From positions 1 through 64,000 of the IMG/VR virus record IMGVR_UViG_3300044825_001871: a DNA stretch of 64,000 nucleotides; one strand, 5' to 3'. Positions within the stretch are counted from its first letter, which is position 1. Every line of letters starts with the position of its first letter. The position numbers were made by a program, and so were the translations under genes. The stretch is from a virus. Shown here in pieces: positions 14,270 to 21,319 of the stretch. The notes under the pieces were generated by a model, which saw only the letters and a list, made by a program, of their open reading frames with translations, did no database searches and had not been told where the DNA came from.

Positions 14270-14441
14270 ATTAGACGATTTCGAAAAAGCATTAGCACAC
14301 TTTGGTACAAGAGTTGATATTATCATAGCATTGGAGATGGGAGGCAAACTAGATGCTGACACTGCTTACAAAAATATTAAAATGGAACTCAAGGAACTCA
14401 AACGTATCCGAAAGTCCATCAAAAAAGACAAGGATCTGTGA
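14262..14441 (+). CDS. Conserved small helical protein (59 aa)
   Basis: M-Y-E-L-D-D-F-E-K-A-L-A-H-F-G-T-R-V-D-I-I; helical with a basic C-terminus. Overlaps 14048 by 8 bases and the zinc-ribbon gene by up to 89. Function unknown. Confidence 0.7.
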   Translation: MYELDDFEKALAHFGTRVDIIIALEMGGKLDADTAYKNIKMELKELKRIRKSIKKDKDL

Positions 14442-14556
14442 TAAGTGTGGAGTGGCAAAACCACTTGACGAAAACCATTACCAAGTCGTAAAATACTTTC
14501 GTGATGGTTTTTCTTATTACTGCCACGAATGTTCTAAACCTAAACCAAAAGATTGA
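14353..14556 (+). CDS. Small zinc-ribbon-like protein (about 45-67 aa)
   Basis: C-D-K-C ... C-H-E-C with A-K-P-L-D-E-N-H-Y-Q and F-R-D-G-F-S-Y-Y in between, as in small phage HNH-like or zinc-ribbon proteins. The start is uncertain: ATG 14353 gives an 89-base overlap, and the conserved part only begins near 14430. Confidence 0.6.
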   Translation: MLTLLTKILKWNSRNSNVSESPSKKTRICDKCGVAKPLDENHYQVVKYFRDGFSYYCHECSKPKPKD

Positions 14557-14558
14557 TT

Positions 14559-15101
14559 ATGGACTATAAAAAGTATTCTCTTGAGAATCTTGAAAATTGG
14601 TTGCACGATGCAATGTCTGCAGGTGAAGCAACACCTCAGGAAATCTATGATGTTATTGTTGGCGTAGTTAAGGAAAACTACTACACATACAAACATCAAA
14701 CATCTCAAGCATATGAACTTCTTGCACTGTTGAATAGCGGTGTCGATAATAACAAATATCAAGATTATCTAAATAAAACCTTGAGATGTGATGGAGATAA
14801 TTCTTCACCTGAACGTAAAGGTGTTTGGAGTGATTTTTGGCAAGAATACTATTACCCAGAAGAATCTAAACTTCACGTAACTGAAGATGGAGATATATAT
14901 CCAGTTAAAGATAAAGTTGTAAAGTGGCGACTTCCGATTGAAATGGATGGATTGACCGGTGAATGTTATGTTCAGTTTCCTGATGATTTGTTAGAAGCAG
15001 CAAATCTAAAGGAAGGTGATACAGTAAACTGGATTGACCGTGGAGACGGTAGTTTTGAATTGAGAAAAGTAACTAAACCCCTAGGAATGGATGAGTGTTG
15101 A
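14559..15101 (+). CDS. AbrB-like domain protein (180 aa)
   Basis: Residues 1-80 are helical; the C-terminus from about 130 (G-E-C-Y-V-Q-F-P-D-D-L-L-E-A-A-N-L-K-E-G) looks like an AbrB/SpoVT swapped-hairpin DNA-binding fold. A transcription or assembly regulator is possible; the family assignment is by eye. First 3 bases after the upstream stop. Confidence 0.7.
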   Translation: MDYKKYSLENLENWLHDAMSAGEATPQEIYDVIVGVVKENYYTYKHQTSQAYELLALLNSGVDNNKYQDYLNKTLRCDGDNSSPERKGVWSDFWQEYYYPEESKLHVTEDGDIYPVKDKVVKWRLPIEMDGLTGECYVQFPDDLLEAANLKEGDTVNWIDRGDGSFELRKVTKPLGMDEC

Positions 15102-15103
15102 TT

Positions 15104-15328
15104 ATGGCATTATCAAAGCAAACTTTAGATCATATTTTGGAGGCGGAGAGTCATCTTCGTGCTGCCATTCGTGTTGCATCAACATCAGAAAAACCATTAG
15201 TTGTGAAACAATTATCACAACTTCTTCTTGATATGGAAAATTGTAAAAAAATTGAAGAACTGATGGATATGCTTGAAGATAGAAAACCTGGAAGTCGTGG
15301 TAATTTTGGAACTTTCTTCAACGATTAA
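15104..15328 (+). CDS. Small helical hypothetical protein (74 aa)
   Basis: M-A-L-S-K-Q-T-L-D-H-I-L-E-A-E-S-H-L-R-A, all helical. ATG 15104, 2 bases after the upstream stop. Function unknown. Confidence 0.7.
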   Translation: MALSKQTLDHILEAESHLRAAIRVASTSEKPLVVKQLSQLLLDMENCKKIEELMDMLEDRKPGSRGNFGTFFND

Positions 15329-15388
15329 GAACTGTTAATCAATCCCGAAGAGAATATTAAGAAATCCCACAACCCCCTTAAATAGTGT

Positions 15389-15405
15389 TATGATATGCAT
15401 ATAAT
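15389..15405 (+). promoter_or_regulatory. Possible overlapping -10 boxes (TATGAT, TATAAT)
   Basis: TATGAT (15389) and TATAAT (15400) lie 16-32 bases before the next start in a 92-base gap. No operator boxes are visible. Confidence 0.4.
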
Positions 15406-15420
15406 CGCGGGAGCAAACCT

Positions 15421-15585
15421 ATGACTCTTCCTTCAAAGGGAAATGAAAAACTTACAGACGAAGAGTTTAATGAAATGACTGCACTCAAAAATGTAATCAA
15501 CCAAAGACCTGCTGCAGTAGTTCCTGAGAAGATGGAGCAATTTACAGAGTATCTTGTACGCAGTTTGAGAGAACGTGGGGGTTGA
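15421..15585 (+). CDS. Small hypothetical protein (54 aa)
   Basis: M-T-L-P-S-K-G-N-E-K-L-T-D-E-E; preceded by CGGGAG. Helical. Its stop codon is part of the GATAAATA element serving the next gene. Confidence 0.65.
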   Translation: MTLPSKGNEKLTDEEFNEMTALKNVINQRPAAVVPEKMEQFTEYLVRSLRERGG

Positions 15586-15591
15586 TAAATA
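15584..15591 (+). promoter_or_regulatory. Late promoter-like GATAAATA
   Basis: One base off TATAAATA, 25 bases before the putative internal head protein gene. Confidence 0.5.
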
Positions 15592-15615
15592 ATCAGAGGT
15601 ATTTTTTTTATACAA

Positions 15616-17058
15616 ATGCTTTCTGAAGGTAGAAAAAGAGACGCAGCAGCAAATGCAGTTTTAGCACTGTCATTTGCTGCTAATGCCGCACAATCACCAC
15701 AATCATTTGTAACTTCTGGAAAAACTGCAGCACCAAGTCTTCCTTTAATGGGAGAACTGATGAGGAAAAGAAAAGAAGCAAATAGAAACTTAGACAGTTC
15801 AAGAGTATCAGAACCAGCACGTAATCGTAAGAAAAAAACTTTTAAAGAGTTTGTAGAAGAGACATACGAATATATTGAAGAAGGTTCTTCTGGAGAAAGA
15901 GGAAGAAGAAGATTGTCTCCTCGTGGACCAAGTTCAGATAAATGGGAAAGGAATAAACAAAGAAGTGTTTCTTCGAGTAATGCAGCATTAAAGAAGGCTG
16001 GATTTAGCAGATCTACTAAGTATATGTCAGGAACAAAAGGAAGACCTACTAAATGGACTGAAACCTCAACTTCTTCTCATCACGGGACAGAAACTGGAAC
16101 CTATGCAAATCAATCTGATTATGCTTCTAGGAAGGTACCAAAAAGAGGAGCAACCAGCACAAGAGTATCTAAATTGAAAAAGATTAGAACTCAACTTGGT
16201 GGAGATAGAACATCAAGACCAGTGCATGATGTTGAGGTTACTAAAAAACGCACATATAATGATACTCCTTCTAGCACTATGACTAGAGGGAGAAGTTTTA
16301 GAAAAGAAGTGACGAAAGGTGTTTCGGATAATCTCAAAAAAGCAGGAGCGAAACCAGGAGACATCATGACAGCAACTCCTACAAGTTCTTCTAGGTCAAG
16401 AATGTATGGAAGAACTCATAATGTTAGAACTGATAGAAAAACAGGAATTCTTGTTGATAGAATTAGAGAAGAATTAAAATTAATAAGAGAAGGAGCACAC
16501 TTCTCAACTAAAGATGAGTTGATGAAGCACCATGGAGGAAAACTCCCAGATGGAACTTTCATTAAAAATAGGGGAACCAAAGAAAATCCAAAGTATGGTC
16601 TTGCTTCAATTCAATCTAGAGAAAATGAGAAAGAAAGAAGAGAAAAAAGAATTAAACAAGCAACAGGACAACTAACACCAAGAGAAAAAGCAAAAGTTGA
16701 ACGTAAACGTAGATTAGCAAGAAGACGTGGAGCAGAACTTCATCATGGAACTGAAATAGAAACTTCTGGTAAAGAAATGGAGGGTATGTCTCCTGGTGAC
16801 GTGTTGAGATATAAGAAAAAGCAAGCACAACAGAATAGGTATCACGGCAATGACCCAAGAAATCTAGTTGTTGCGAATAAAAGTCCAGTATCAAAATTCA
16901 AACCACAACAACCAGGATTTCATCACGGTAAGTTCCATGCATTTGAAAGAGGTAATCGTGAAAAACTAAGTGATATTAGTAATGCTATCACTCCCATGAG
17001 AGCTTATACTACTCTTGTGAATAAAGCAAGAAGAAAAACTAGAAGAGGTGAAGATTAG
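15616..17058 (+). CDS. Putative internal head protein with HNH-like C-terminus (480 aa)
   Basis: Basic, Arg/Lys/Ser-rich protein. Residues 74-89 read K-T-F-K-E-F-V-E-E-T-Y-E-Y-I-E-E, very like the capsid-targeting sequence of T4 internal proteins (M-K-T-Y-Q-E-F-I-A-E-A) with an I-x-E site of the type cut by the gp21 protease. Residues about 370-445 (A-E-L-H-H-G-T, N-D-P-R-N-L-V-V, H-H-G-K-F-H-A-F) suggest an HNH nuclease fold. A late promoter precedes it. Inference: a DNA-binding or nuclease protein packaged in the head and delivered with the DNA. Confidence 0.65.
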   Translation: MLSEGRKRDAAANAVLALSFAANAAQSPQSFVTSGKTAAPSLPLMGELMRKRKEANRNLDSSRVSEPARNRKKKTFKEFVEETYEYIEEGSSGERGRRRLSPRGPSSDKWERNKQRSVSSSNAALKKAGFSRSTKYMSGTKGRPTKWTETSTSSHHGTETGTYANQSDYASRKVPKRGATSTRVSKLKKIRTQLGGDRTSRPVHDVEVTKKRTYNDTPSSTMTRGRSFRKEVTKGVSDNLKKAGAKPGDIMTATPTSSSRSRMYGRTHNVRTDRKTGILVDRIREELKLIREGAHFSTKDELMKHHGGKLPDGTFIKNRGTKENPKYGLASIQSRENEKERREKRIKQATGQLTPREKAKVERKRRLARRRGAELHHGTEIETSGKEMEGMSPGDVLRYKKKQAQQNRYHGNDPRNLVVANKSPVSKFKPQQPGFHHGKFHAFERGNREKLSDISNAITPMRAYTTLVNKARRKTRRGED

Positions 17059-17076
17059 ACTTAATAATTGCCAAAG

Positions 17077-17084
17077 AATAAATA
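17077..17084 (+). promoter_or_regulatory. Late promoter-like AATAAATA
   Basis: AATAAATA 22 bases before the start of the next gene. Confidence 0.5.
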
Positions 17085-17105
17085 AAAATAAAAGTTAGAC
17101 AAAAA

Positions 17106-17552
17106 ATGAAAACTTTCAAAGAGTTCTTAGAAGAAGCATATCTCGTTGAGATGCGTAAGGAGGATAAAGTTAAAGGAGAAACAAAAACTCCCCTTTATGT
17201 GACTAAAACTTCTGGTAGAGTTGAGAGACAACCTGAAGGTAGTGATGAAAAATGGAAACTTAGAACATCGACAAGAACGTCACTATCACCTAGAGCATCA
17301 ACTGGTAGAACGAAGCAGGGAATGATTGATCCTAAAACTCAACCTTATGCTACTCGTATGCCTGGTGCTGCTAGACACGCACAAGGTGGTGGTGGATATG
17401 GAGCAGCAGCATCAGGAAGACTCAGAGGAGTGAGGAGAACTGAAACTATCCAGCAAAGAAGAGAAAGACCATTTAGCGCAGGACCAACACCAGCACAAAA
17501 AGTTGCACTAAAGAGAGCGCAGCAAGCACGTTCAACTGGCGGCGGAAGATGA
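17106..17552 (+). CDS. Putative internal head protein with capsid-targeting-like N-terminus (148 aa)
   Basis: Starts M-K-T-F-K-E-F-L-E-E-A-Y-L-V-E, close to the T4 capsid-targeting sequence, with L-V-E as a plausible gp21 cut. The rest is Arg/Gly/Ser/Thr-rich and probably disordered and DNA-binding, including a poly-Gly stretch near residue 97. Own late promoter. Function in the head inferred from the motif only. Confidence 0.65.
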   Translation: MKTFKEFLEEAYLVEMRKEDKVKGETKTPLYVTKTSGRVERQPEGSDEKWKLRTSTRTSLSPRASTGRTKQGMIDPKTQPYATRMPGAARHAQGGGGYGAAASGRLRGVRRTETIQQRRERPFSAGPTPAQKVALKRAQQARSTGGGR

Positions 17553-17710
17553 TGAAACCAACTCCAAGAGAACTACAAGAAACCTATAAAACCTACGAAA
17601 GTATTGTAGAACATTTGATTTCGGAAGGTTATGCTGATGATAAAGAATCTGCAGATAAAATCATCGCGGGTATGAGTGAAACTTGGTATAGTTTTATTAT
17701 TAACAACTGA
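17552..17710 (+). CDS. Small conserved helical protein (52 aa)
   Basis: P-R-E-L-Q-E-T-Y-K-T-Y-E-S-I-V-E-H-L-I, then S-A-D-K-I-I-A-G-M-S. Shares one base with the upstream stop. Looks conserved in cyanophages; function unknown. Confidence 0.7.
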   Translation: MKPTPRELQETYKTYESIVEHLISEGYADDKESADKIIAGMSETWYSFIINN

Positions 17711-17767
17711 GGACACTTCCCAAACTGTCCCATAGACCCCCCAGAGGGGTCTTTTTTGTGCTATGAT
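17711..17767 (+). promoter_or_regulatory. Operator/-10 promoter cassette 7
   Basis: GGACACTT (17711), ACTGTCCCA (17724-17732), a strong terminator, then TATGAT at 17762 (29-base gap). Confidence 0.7.
17734..17757 (+). terminator. Intrinsic terminator within cassette 7
   Basis: AGACCCC/GGGGTCT stem followed by six T. It ends the upstream operon just before the -10 box of the next. Confidence 0.75.
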
Positions 17768-17790
17768 TACGGAGTAATCGAAAGAGACCA

Positions 17791-18009
17791 ATGGAAGTCC
17801 TTGAGTTCACTGATTCTTCTGCTATTGCAAAGATTCAGTTCGATGATGAACAAGGTCAAGTCGGAGTAGCATACACTTCTTCGCCCGACAATTTTTATGT
17901 CTTTGGTTGCGAAGACTTGGACTATGTTCGACTTCACATCAAAACTGTCGAAAGTGTAGGTAAGTTTATTGCTGAACTAAAGAAAGAAGGAACATTGCAA
18001 AAGATTTAA
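17791..18009 (+). CDS. KTSC-like small protein (72 aa)
   Basis: S-S-A-I-A-K-I-Q-F-D ... V-G-V-A-Y-T-S-S-P-D-N-F-Y-V-F-G and V-G-K-F-I-A-E-L resemble the KTSC domain fold. KTSC function is not established. First gene after cassette 7. Confidence 0.65.
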   Translation: MEVLEFTDSSAIAKIQFDDEQGQVGVAYTSSPDNFYVFGCEDLDYVRLHIKTVESVGKFIAELKKEGTLQKI

Positions 18010-18179
18010 TGGAAGGATTTATAGTTGGGGATGGTACTTATTGTGCTGTCCCTTTTGGAAAACAACTGATGATTATACATAATGGTCAACAGTTAAAAGT
18101 CTGTAGAACAGAGGCATCTGCAAGAAAATATATTGATGCACTAAAAAAAGGAAAATCAGTGGCAAAACTTCCTTTGTGA
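18009..18179 (+). CDS. Small hypothetical protein (56 aa)
   Basis: M-E-G-F-I-V-G-D-G-T-Y-C-A-V-P-F-G-K. Shares a base with the upstream stop; its own stop lies in the next operator. Function unknown. Confidence 0.65.
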   Translation: MEGFIVGDGTYCAVPFGKQLMIIHNGQQLKVCRTEASARKYIDALKKGKSVAKLPL

Positions 18180-18233
18180 CACTTGTTTTTCTGGCACAAC
18201 TCACTCCAATTTTGGTGGGTTGTGTCCTATACT
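18176..18233 (+). promoter_or_regulatory. Operator/-10 promoter cassette 8
   Basis: GTGACACTT (18176), TCTGGCACA (18190-18198), ACTCACTCC.. ..GGTGGGTTGT imperfect hairpin, TATACT at 18228 (29-base gap). Confidence 0.7.
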
Positions 18234-18255
18234 GAGTACATTCAACAAACTTCAA

Positions 18256-18672
18256 ATGTCAACCCGAGCACGAATTGGTCTTGAACTTAAAAATGGTTCT
18301 ATTCTCTCTGTGTACCACCACTGGGATGGTTATCCTGAGTGGTTGGGTCGTATTCTGAAGACTCACTACAACACACGTCAGAAATCTGCAGAACTGATTG
18401 ATGGTGGTGATATGAGTTCTTGTTGGACTGAAGATCGCTGGAATAGTGAGACCAAAGTACAAGAATATGGTCCTCAATACTATTCCCAGCGTGGAGATGA
18501 TTGCCCTCCTCGTCTTGATGCTGACCTTGTAGAATATCTGCTCCCTGAGAATGGTGAAGAATATCATTATCTCTTTCGTAATGGTGAGTGGGTGTGCTAC
18601 AATATGCACTGTTATGTAGAAAGCAAACTCCCTGAAATTGTTGAAATCCCCTCTGCTGCTCTTGCTGTTTGA
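18256..18672 (+). CDS. Conserved phage hypothetical protein (138 aa)
   Basis: ATG 18256 chosen since the longer frame would start upstream of the -10. S-T-R-A-R-I-G-L-E-L-K-N-G-S-I, Y-H-H-W-D-G-Y-P-E-W-L-G and E-Y-H-Y-L-F-R-N-G-E-W are hallmarks of a protein widely shared among phages. No known activity. Confidence 0.78.
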   Translation: MSTRARIGLELKNGSILSVYHHWDGYPEWLGRILKTHYNTRQKSAELIDGGDMSSCWTEDRWNSETKVQEYGPQYYSQRGDDCPPRLDADLVEYLLPENGEEYHYLFRNGEWVCYNMHCYVESKLPEIVEIPSAALAV

Positions 18673-18675
18673 TCT

Positions 18676-18861
18676 ATGAAAACTTCTACTGCTCTTGGTA
18701 TTGGATTTGGCATCCTTGTGATTGCCGTTGCCAGTGTATTCCTACAAGCGTGGGTACTCGGCATTATTCTGTCTTGGTTTAATGTGACCTTGACATTTTG
18801 GCAGAACTTCCTTATTATTCTGCTTGCTAACTCTTTCCGCACTAACGTATCTTCTAAGTAA
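18676..18861 (+). CDS. Small two-segment membrane protein (61 aa)
   Basis: Two hydrophobic stretches (residues 6-32 and 39-52) suggest a small inner-membrane protein. It begins a run of five tiny membrane-type genes ending at 19637. Function unknown. Confidence 0.7.
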   Translation: MKTSTALGIGFGILVIAVASVFLQAWVLGIILSWFNVTLTFWQNFLIILLANSFRTNVSSK

Positions 18862-18863
18862 TT

Positions 18864-19271
18864 ATGACTAAACAAAACGGATATATTGACCCTGCCGCTG
18901 TTCTGCTTGTTGGTGGTGTGGTTTTGATTGGTGGTCTCATTTTTATTGGTGGTCCACAATATAATGTGTGGCAACAATCTCTTGCTGGTAAAGCAGAACT
19001 GCAGAAGGCAGAGTATACTCGTCAGGTAGCAGTGCTGGAAGCACAAGCAAAGAAAGATTCTGCATCACAACTTGCTGATGCTGAAATCATCCGTGCGCAA
19101 GGTGTTGCAAAAGCAAACCAAATCATTGGCGATAGTCTGAAGGATAATCGTGAATACCTTCAGTATCTGTATATCACTGGTATTGAAGATGGTTCTAAGA
19201 ATGGCAATGTGACCATCTATGTTCCCACCGAAGGTGGTATGCCAGTTCCTACTCTTCAAATGAACAAATGA
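18864..19271 (+). CDS. Mini SPFH/band-7-like membrane protein (135 aa)
   Basis: Membrane segment at residues 11-30 (A-A-V-L-L-V-G-G-V-V-L-I-G-G), then a coiled coil (E-A-Q-A-K-K-D-S, A-E-I-I-R-A-Q-G-V-A-K-A-N-Q-I-I) and V-T-I-Y-V-P-T-E-G-G. This matches the C-terminal coiled-coil part of SPFH proteins (prohibitin, HflK/C) without the SPFH core. Might act on host FtsH/HflKC-type complexes; inference only. Confidence 0.65.
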   Translation: MTKQNGYIDPAAVLLVGGVVLIGGLIFIGGPQYNVWQQSLAGKAELQKAEYTRQVAVLEAQAKKDSASQLADAEIIRAQGVAKANQIIGDSLKDNREYLQYLYITGIEDGSKNGNVTIYVPTEGGMPVPTLQMNK

Positions 19272-19426
19272 CCAAAAAACACATTGTCGCTGGATTGATT
19301 GGTCTTGCAGTCATTCTTGGTTGGAATGTCTTTCTAATCCAGCGTGATGAAAACCTTTATAGGGCATACTATCATTCTAAAGAACTAGATAGCAACAAAA
19401 AACATTCTACAGCAGAAATTCGATGA
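19268..19426 (+). CDS. Small single-pass membrane protein (52 aa)
   Basis: Hydrophobic residues 6-23 (I-V-A-G-L-I-G-L-A-V-I-L-G-W) and a charged tail. Overlaps both neighbours by 4 bases. Confidence 0.65.
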   Translation: MTKKHIVAGLIGLAVILGWNVFLIQRDENLYRAYYHSKELDSNKKHSTAEIR

Positions 19427-19548
19427 GTATTGCGGTTGCCTTAGCAATCTACACATCTTTGATTGCATTTGTATCTTCTATTATGGTATATTACTATAAG
19501 ATGATGTATCCAAGGGAAGAGGCAAAACTTATGGAAAAATCCAAATGA
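19423..19548 (+). CDS. Small single-pass membrane protein (41 aa)
   Basis: Hydrophobic residues 3-24, then a basic tail. ATGA-type overlaps on both sides. Confidence 0.6.
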   Translation: MSIAVALAIYTSLIAFVSSIMVYYYKMMYPREEAKLMEKSK

Positions 19549-19637
19549 CTTTTATTCTTGGTATGGGGATTGGTATCCTTTTAACTATAGGCACTGCACT
19601 TATAGTTGCATCTGATGTTGACAACGACGACAACTAA
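19545..19637 (+). CDS. Tiny membrane protein (30 aa)
   Basis: M-T-F-I-L-G-M-G-I-G-I-L-L-T-I-G-T-A-L-I-V-style helix with an acidic end. Supported by overlap with the upstream stop; otherwise weak. Confidence 0.5.
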   Translation: MTFILGMGIGILLTIGTALIVASDVDNDDN

Positions 19638-19669
19638 TCTTAAACTTGAGAGGTAATTTACACACAACG

Positions 19670-19900
19670 ATGAAGTATCTTTATTTGGTTGACTACTGGG
19701 TTCCTTTTCCTTCTTCTGAGTATGGTGGGATAATCAATGTTATCGCTGAAAATGATGTTGAATGTCACGATATTCTGCGAGATTCGAATGACTACGACAC
19801 TAGGTATCACCCAAAAATTATGGAGCGAGTAGTTGCTGCTCCTCGCTTTGCACTTGTGGGTGAAGAAGAATCCCGTATTGTTGAATCTTTTACGACCTGA
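19670..19900 (+). CDS. Conserved small hypothetical protein (76 aa)
   Basis: M-K-Y-L-Y-L-V-D-Y-W-V-P-F-P-S-S-E-Y-G-G and V-I-A-E-N-D-V-E-C-H-D-I-L. Pattern familiar from cyanophages; function unknown. Shares one base with the next start. Confidence 0.7.
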   Translation: MKYLYLVDYWVPFPSSEYGGIINVIAENDVECHDILRDSNDYDTRYHPKIMERVVAAPRFALVGEEESRIVESFTT

Positions 19901-20067
19901 TGACTCACCACGTTACCCATACCAATAAAATGGTATTTGATCTGAAGATGCAGTATCAAGAACGCATAGAACAACTGCAGAATAAAATTGCAGATCAAGA
20001 ACATGAAATCTCACAACTGCAAAAGCAAATAGAGTATATGTCAAGAGATAAATTTTACGATTGCTGA
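19900..20067 (+). CDS. Small coiled-coil protein (55 aa)
   Basis: R-I-E-Q-L-Q-N-K-I-A-D-Q-E-H-E-I-S-Q-L heptads. Starts on the last base of the previous stop. Confidence 0.65.
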   Translation: MTHHVTHTNKMVFDLKMQYQERIEQLQNKIADQEHEISQLQKQIEYMSRDKFYDC

Positions 20068-20070
20068 TTT

Positions 20071-20358
20071 ATGACATACAAACCACAAGTCAATGATTAT
20101 GTTGAATGGACAAAAGATGTTGAGGGTTGGATTTATTTCAGGGATGACGAATACGTAACAATTGAATATATTGTACGTCCCAAAGATACAGAAAACTATC
20201 ATGCTTGTCCTATTCATGCAAATGAAAGATTGCTTGTGGTTTGCTATAAAGAAGATTGGAAACAGTTGAAGTATGTTAAATCAAGAAAATCAAGATATGA
20301 AGAAGAACAAGACTGCTTGGAGGTGGTGGGCGAAGGCGCTTGGAGAGAAAGCAAGTAA
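20071..20358 (+). CDS. Conserved small hypothetical protein (95 aa)
   Basis: Y-V-E-W-T-K-D-V-E-G-W-I-Y-F and Y-I-T-I-E-Y-style segments suggest a small beta-barrel fold. Its end overlaps the following gene by 62 bases. Function unknown. Confidence 0.7.
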   Translation: MTYKPQVNDYVEWTKDVEGWIYFRDDEYVTIEYIVRPKDTENYHACPIHANERLLVVCYKEDWKQLKYVKSRKSRYEEEQDCLEVVGEGAWRESK

Positions 20359-20563
20359 ATGTGATAAGGAATCGGATAAGGTAGCACTTATCCGAACTTT
20401 TATTTTTGCAACTTACTTGATTACTAATGCTTTTATTGTTGCTGGGGTAATTCGTCATTGGAATGATGAAACTAGGATTGAAGTATATGTTGAAACTTCT
20501 ACTGTTCCAGAGTATCAAACACCTTCTATGAAAGTATCAAATAGATCCTTTGAGTTTGAGTAA
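20297..20563 (+). CDS. Conserved cyanophage membrane protein (88 aa)
   Basis: M-K-K-N-K-T-A-W-R-W-W-A-K-A-L-G-E-K and a membrane segment A-T-Y-L-I-T-N-A-F-I-V-A-G-V-I. I recognise this N-terminus from T4-like cyanophages, which supports ATG 20297 over the longer frame. Ends before a bidirectional terminator. Confidence 0.75.
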   Translation: MKKNKTAWRWWAKALGEKASKCDKESDKVALIRTFIFATYLITNAFIVAGVIRHWNDETRIEVYVETSTVPEYQTPSMKVSNRSFEFE

Positions 20564-20569
20564 TAATAA

Positions 20570-20593
20570 AAAGGAGGGATAAAACCCTCCTTT
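20570..20593. terminator. Bidirectional intrinsic terminator
   Basis: AAAGGAGGG / CCCTCCTTT with A-rich and T-rich flanks, placed between two converging genes. Confidence 0.8.
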
Positions 20594-20597
20594 AACT

Positions 20598-20798
20598 TTA
20601 TTTGGAACTTACAAAATTATTAATTATTTCTGCCTGTTCTAGAACCTTTTCTAGAGATGGAAAGTCTGGATATTCCAATTCAAGGTTATCAACCTTATTA
20701 TTCCATTCTCGTGCAGTGTCATATTTTACGCAAAACTCATCATTAAGCATATTATATGCTTGTTTGAAGATTTCAAAGCGAAGTTCATAAGGTGTCAT
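20598..20798 (-). CDS. Conserved small helical protein, only minus-strand gene (66 aa)
   Basis: M-T-P-Y-E-L-R-F-E-I-F-K-Q-A-Y-N-M-L, helical. The start M-T-P-Y-E-L-R is familiar from conserved cyanophage proteins. Shine-Dalgarno AGGAG upstream on the minus strand. It is the only convincing minus-strand gene in the window and is insulated by its own promoter and terminator. Confidence 0.8.
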   Translation of the reverse strand: MTPYELRFEIFKQAYNMLNDEFCVKYDTAREWNNKVDNLELEYPDFPSLEKVLEQAEIINNFVSSK

Positions 20799-20845
20799 AG
20801 GTATTCTCCTAAGGTGTGTGATGTGTGAGTGTAATACTCAAGATG

Positions 20846-20851
20846 ATTATA
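20846..20851 (-). promoter_or_regulatory. Minus-strand TATAAT box
   Basis: TATAAT on the minus strand 48 bases before the start of the minus-strand gene. Confidence 0.5.
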
Positions 20852-20852
20852 G

Positions 20853-20860
20853 AATAAATA
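20853..20860 (+). promoter_or_regulatory. Late promoter-like AATAAATA
   Basis: AATAAATA 20 bases before the next plus-strand start, like the elements before 15616 and 17106. Confidence 0.5.
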
Positions 20861-20879
20861 TTCAAAAAGTCAAGGGATA

Positions 20880-21248
20880 ATGAAAACTTTTACGCAATTT
20901 TCTGAAGATGTAAATAGACTGGAGCAGAGAAGACAACAACTGCGTCAAAGACAACAAGAACAAATTGCAAAGCAAAAGAAAAGAGTTGCTGCATATCAAG
21001 CAGCACAAAGACAAAAAATAGTAGCACAGAGAGAAAGAGAACAATTAAAGAGAGAACTTAAAAGGGAATTGCAAACAGAGCAAAGTCCTGCGATGAAACC
21101 AAATCTTTATAGTCAGTTGGTTGCAAGACGCCAAGCATCTCAAAAATCAGCACTTATTAAACACGCTCATCAAGAAATGGGTGCTGAGGCAAGAACACAA
21201 GAAGCAGCACATCAAGCAAGACTTAAAAAACTCACTGGGACACCTTAG
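20880..21248 (+). CDS. Basic coiled-coil protein with capsid-targeting-like N-terminus (122 aa)
   Basis: M-K-T-F-T-Q-F-S-E-D-V starts like the putative internal proteins at 17106 and 15616. The rest is Gln/Arg/Lys-rich coiled coil (R-R-Q-Q-L-R-Q-R-Q-Q-E-Q). A clear L-x-E cut site is not evident, so the head role is weaker here. AAGGGA precedes ATG. Confidence 0.65.
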   Translation: MKTFTQFSEDVNRLEQRRQQLRQRQQEQIAKQKKRVAAYQAAQRQKIVAQREREQLKRELKRELQTEQSPAMKPNLYSQLVARRQASQKSALIKHAHQEMGAEARTQEAAHQARLKKLTGTP

Positions 21249-21294
21249 GAACTGGCACACACAACCCCACAAGCGCCCGGATCTGGTGTATAGT
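21238..21294 (+). promoter_or_regulatory. Operator/-10 promoter cassette 9
   Basis: GGACACCTT (21238, overlapping the upstream stop), ACTGGCACA (21251-21259), TATAGT at 21289 (29-base gap). Confidence 0.7.
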
Positions 21295-21319
21295 ACTTAA
21301 GTTCGATTGGGAAAGGTCA

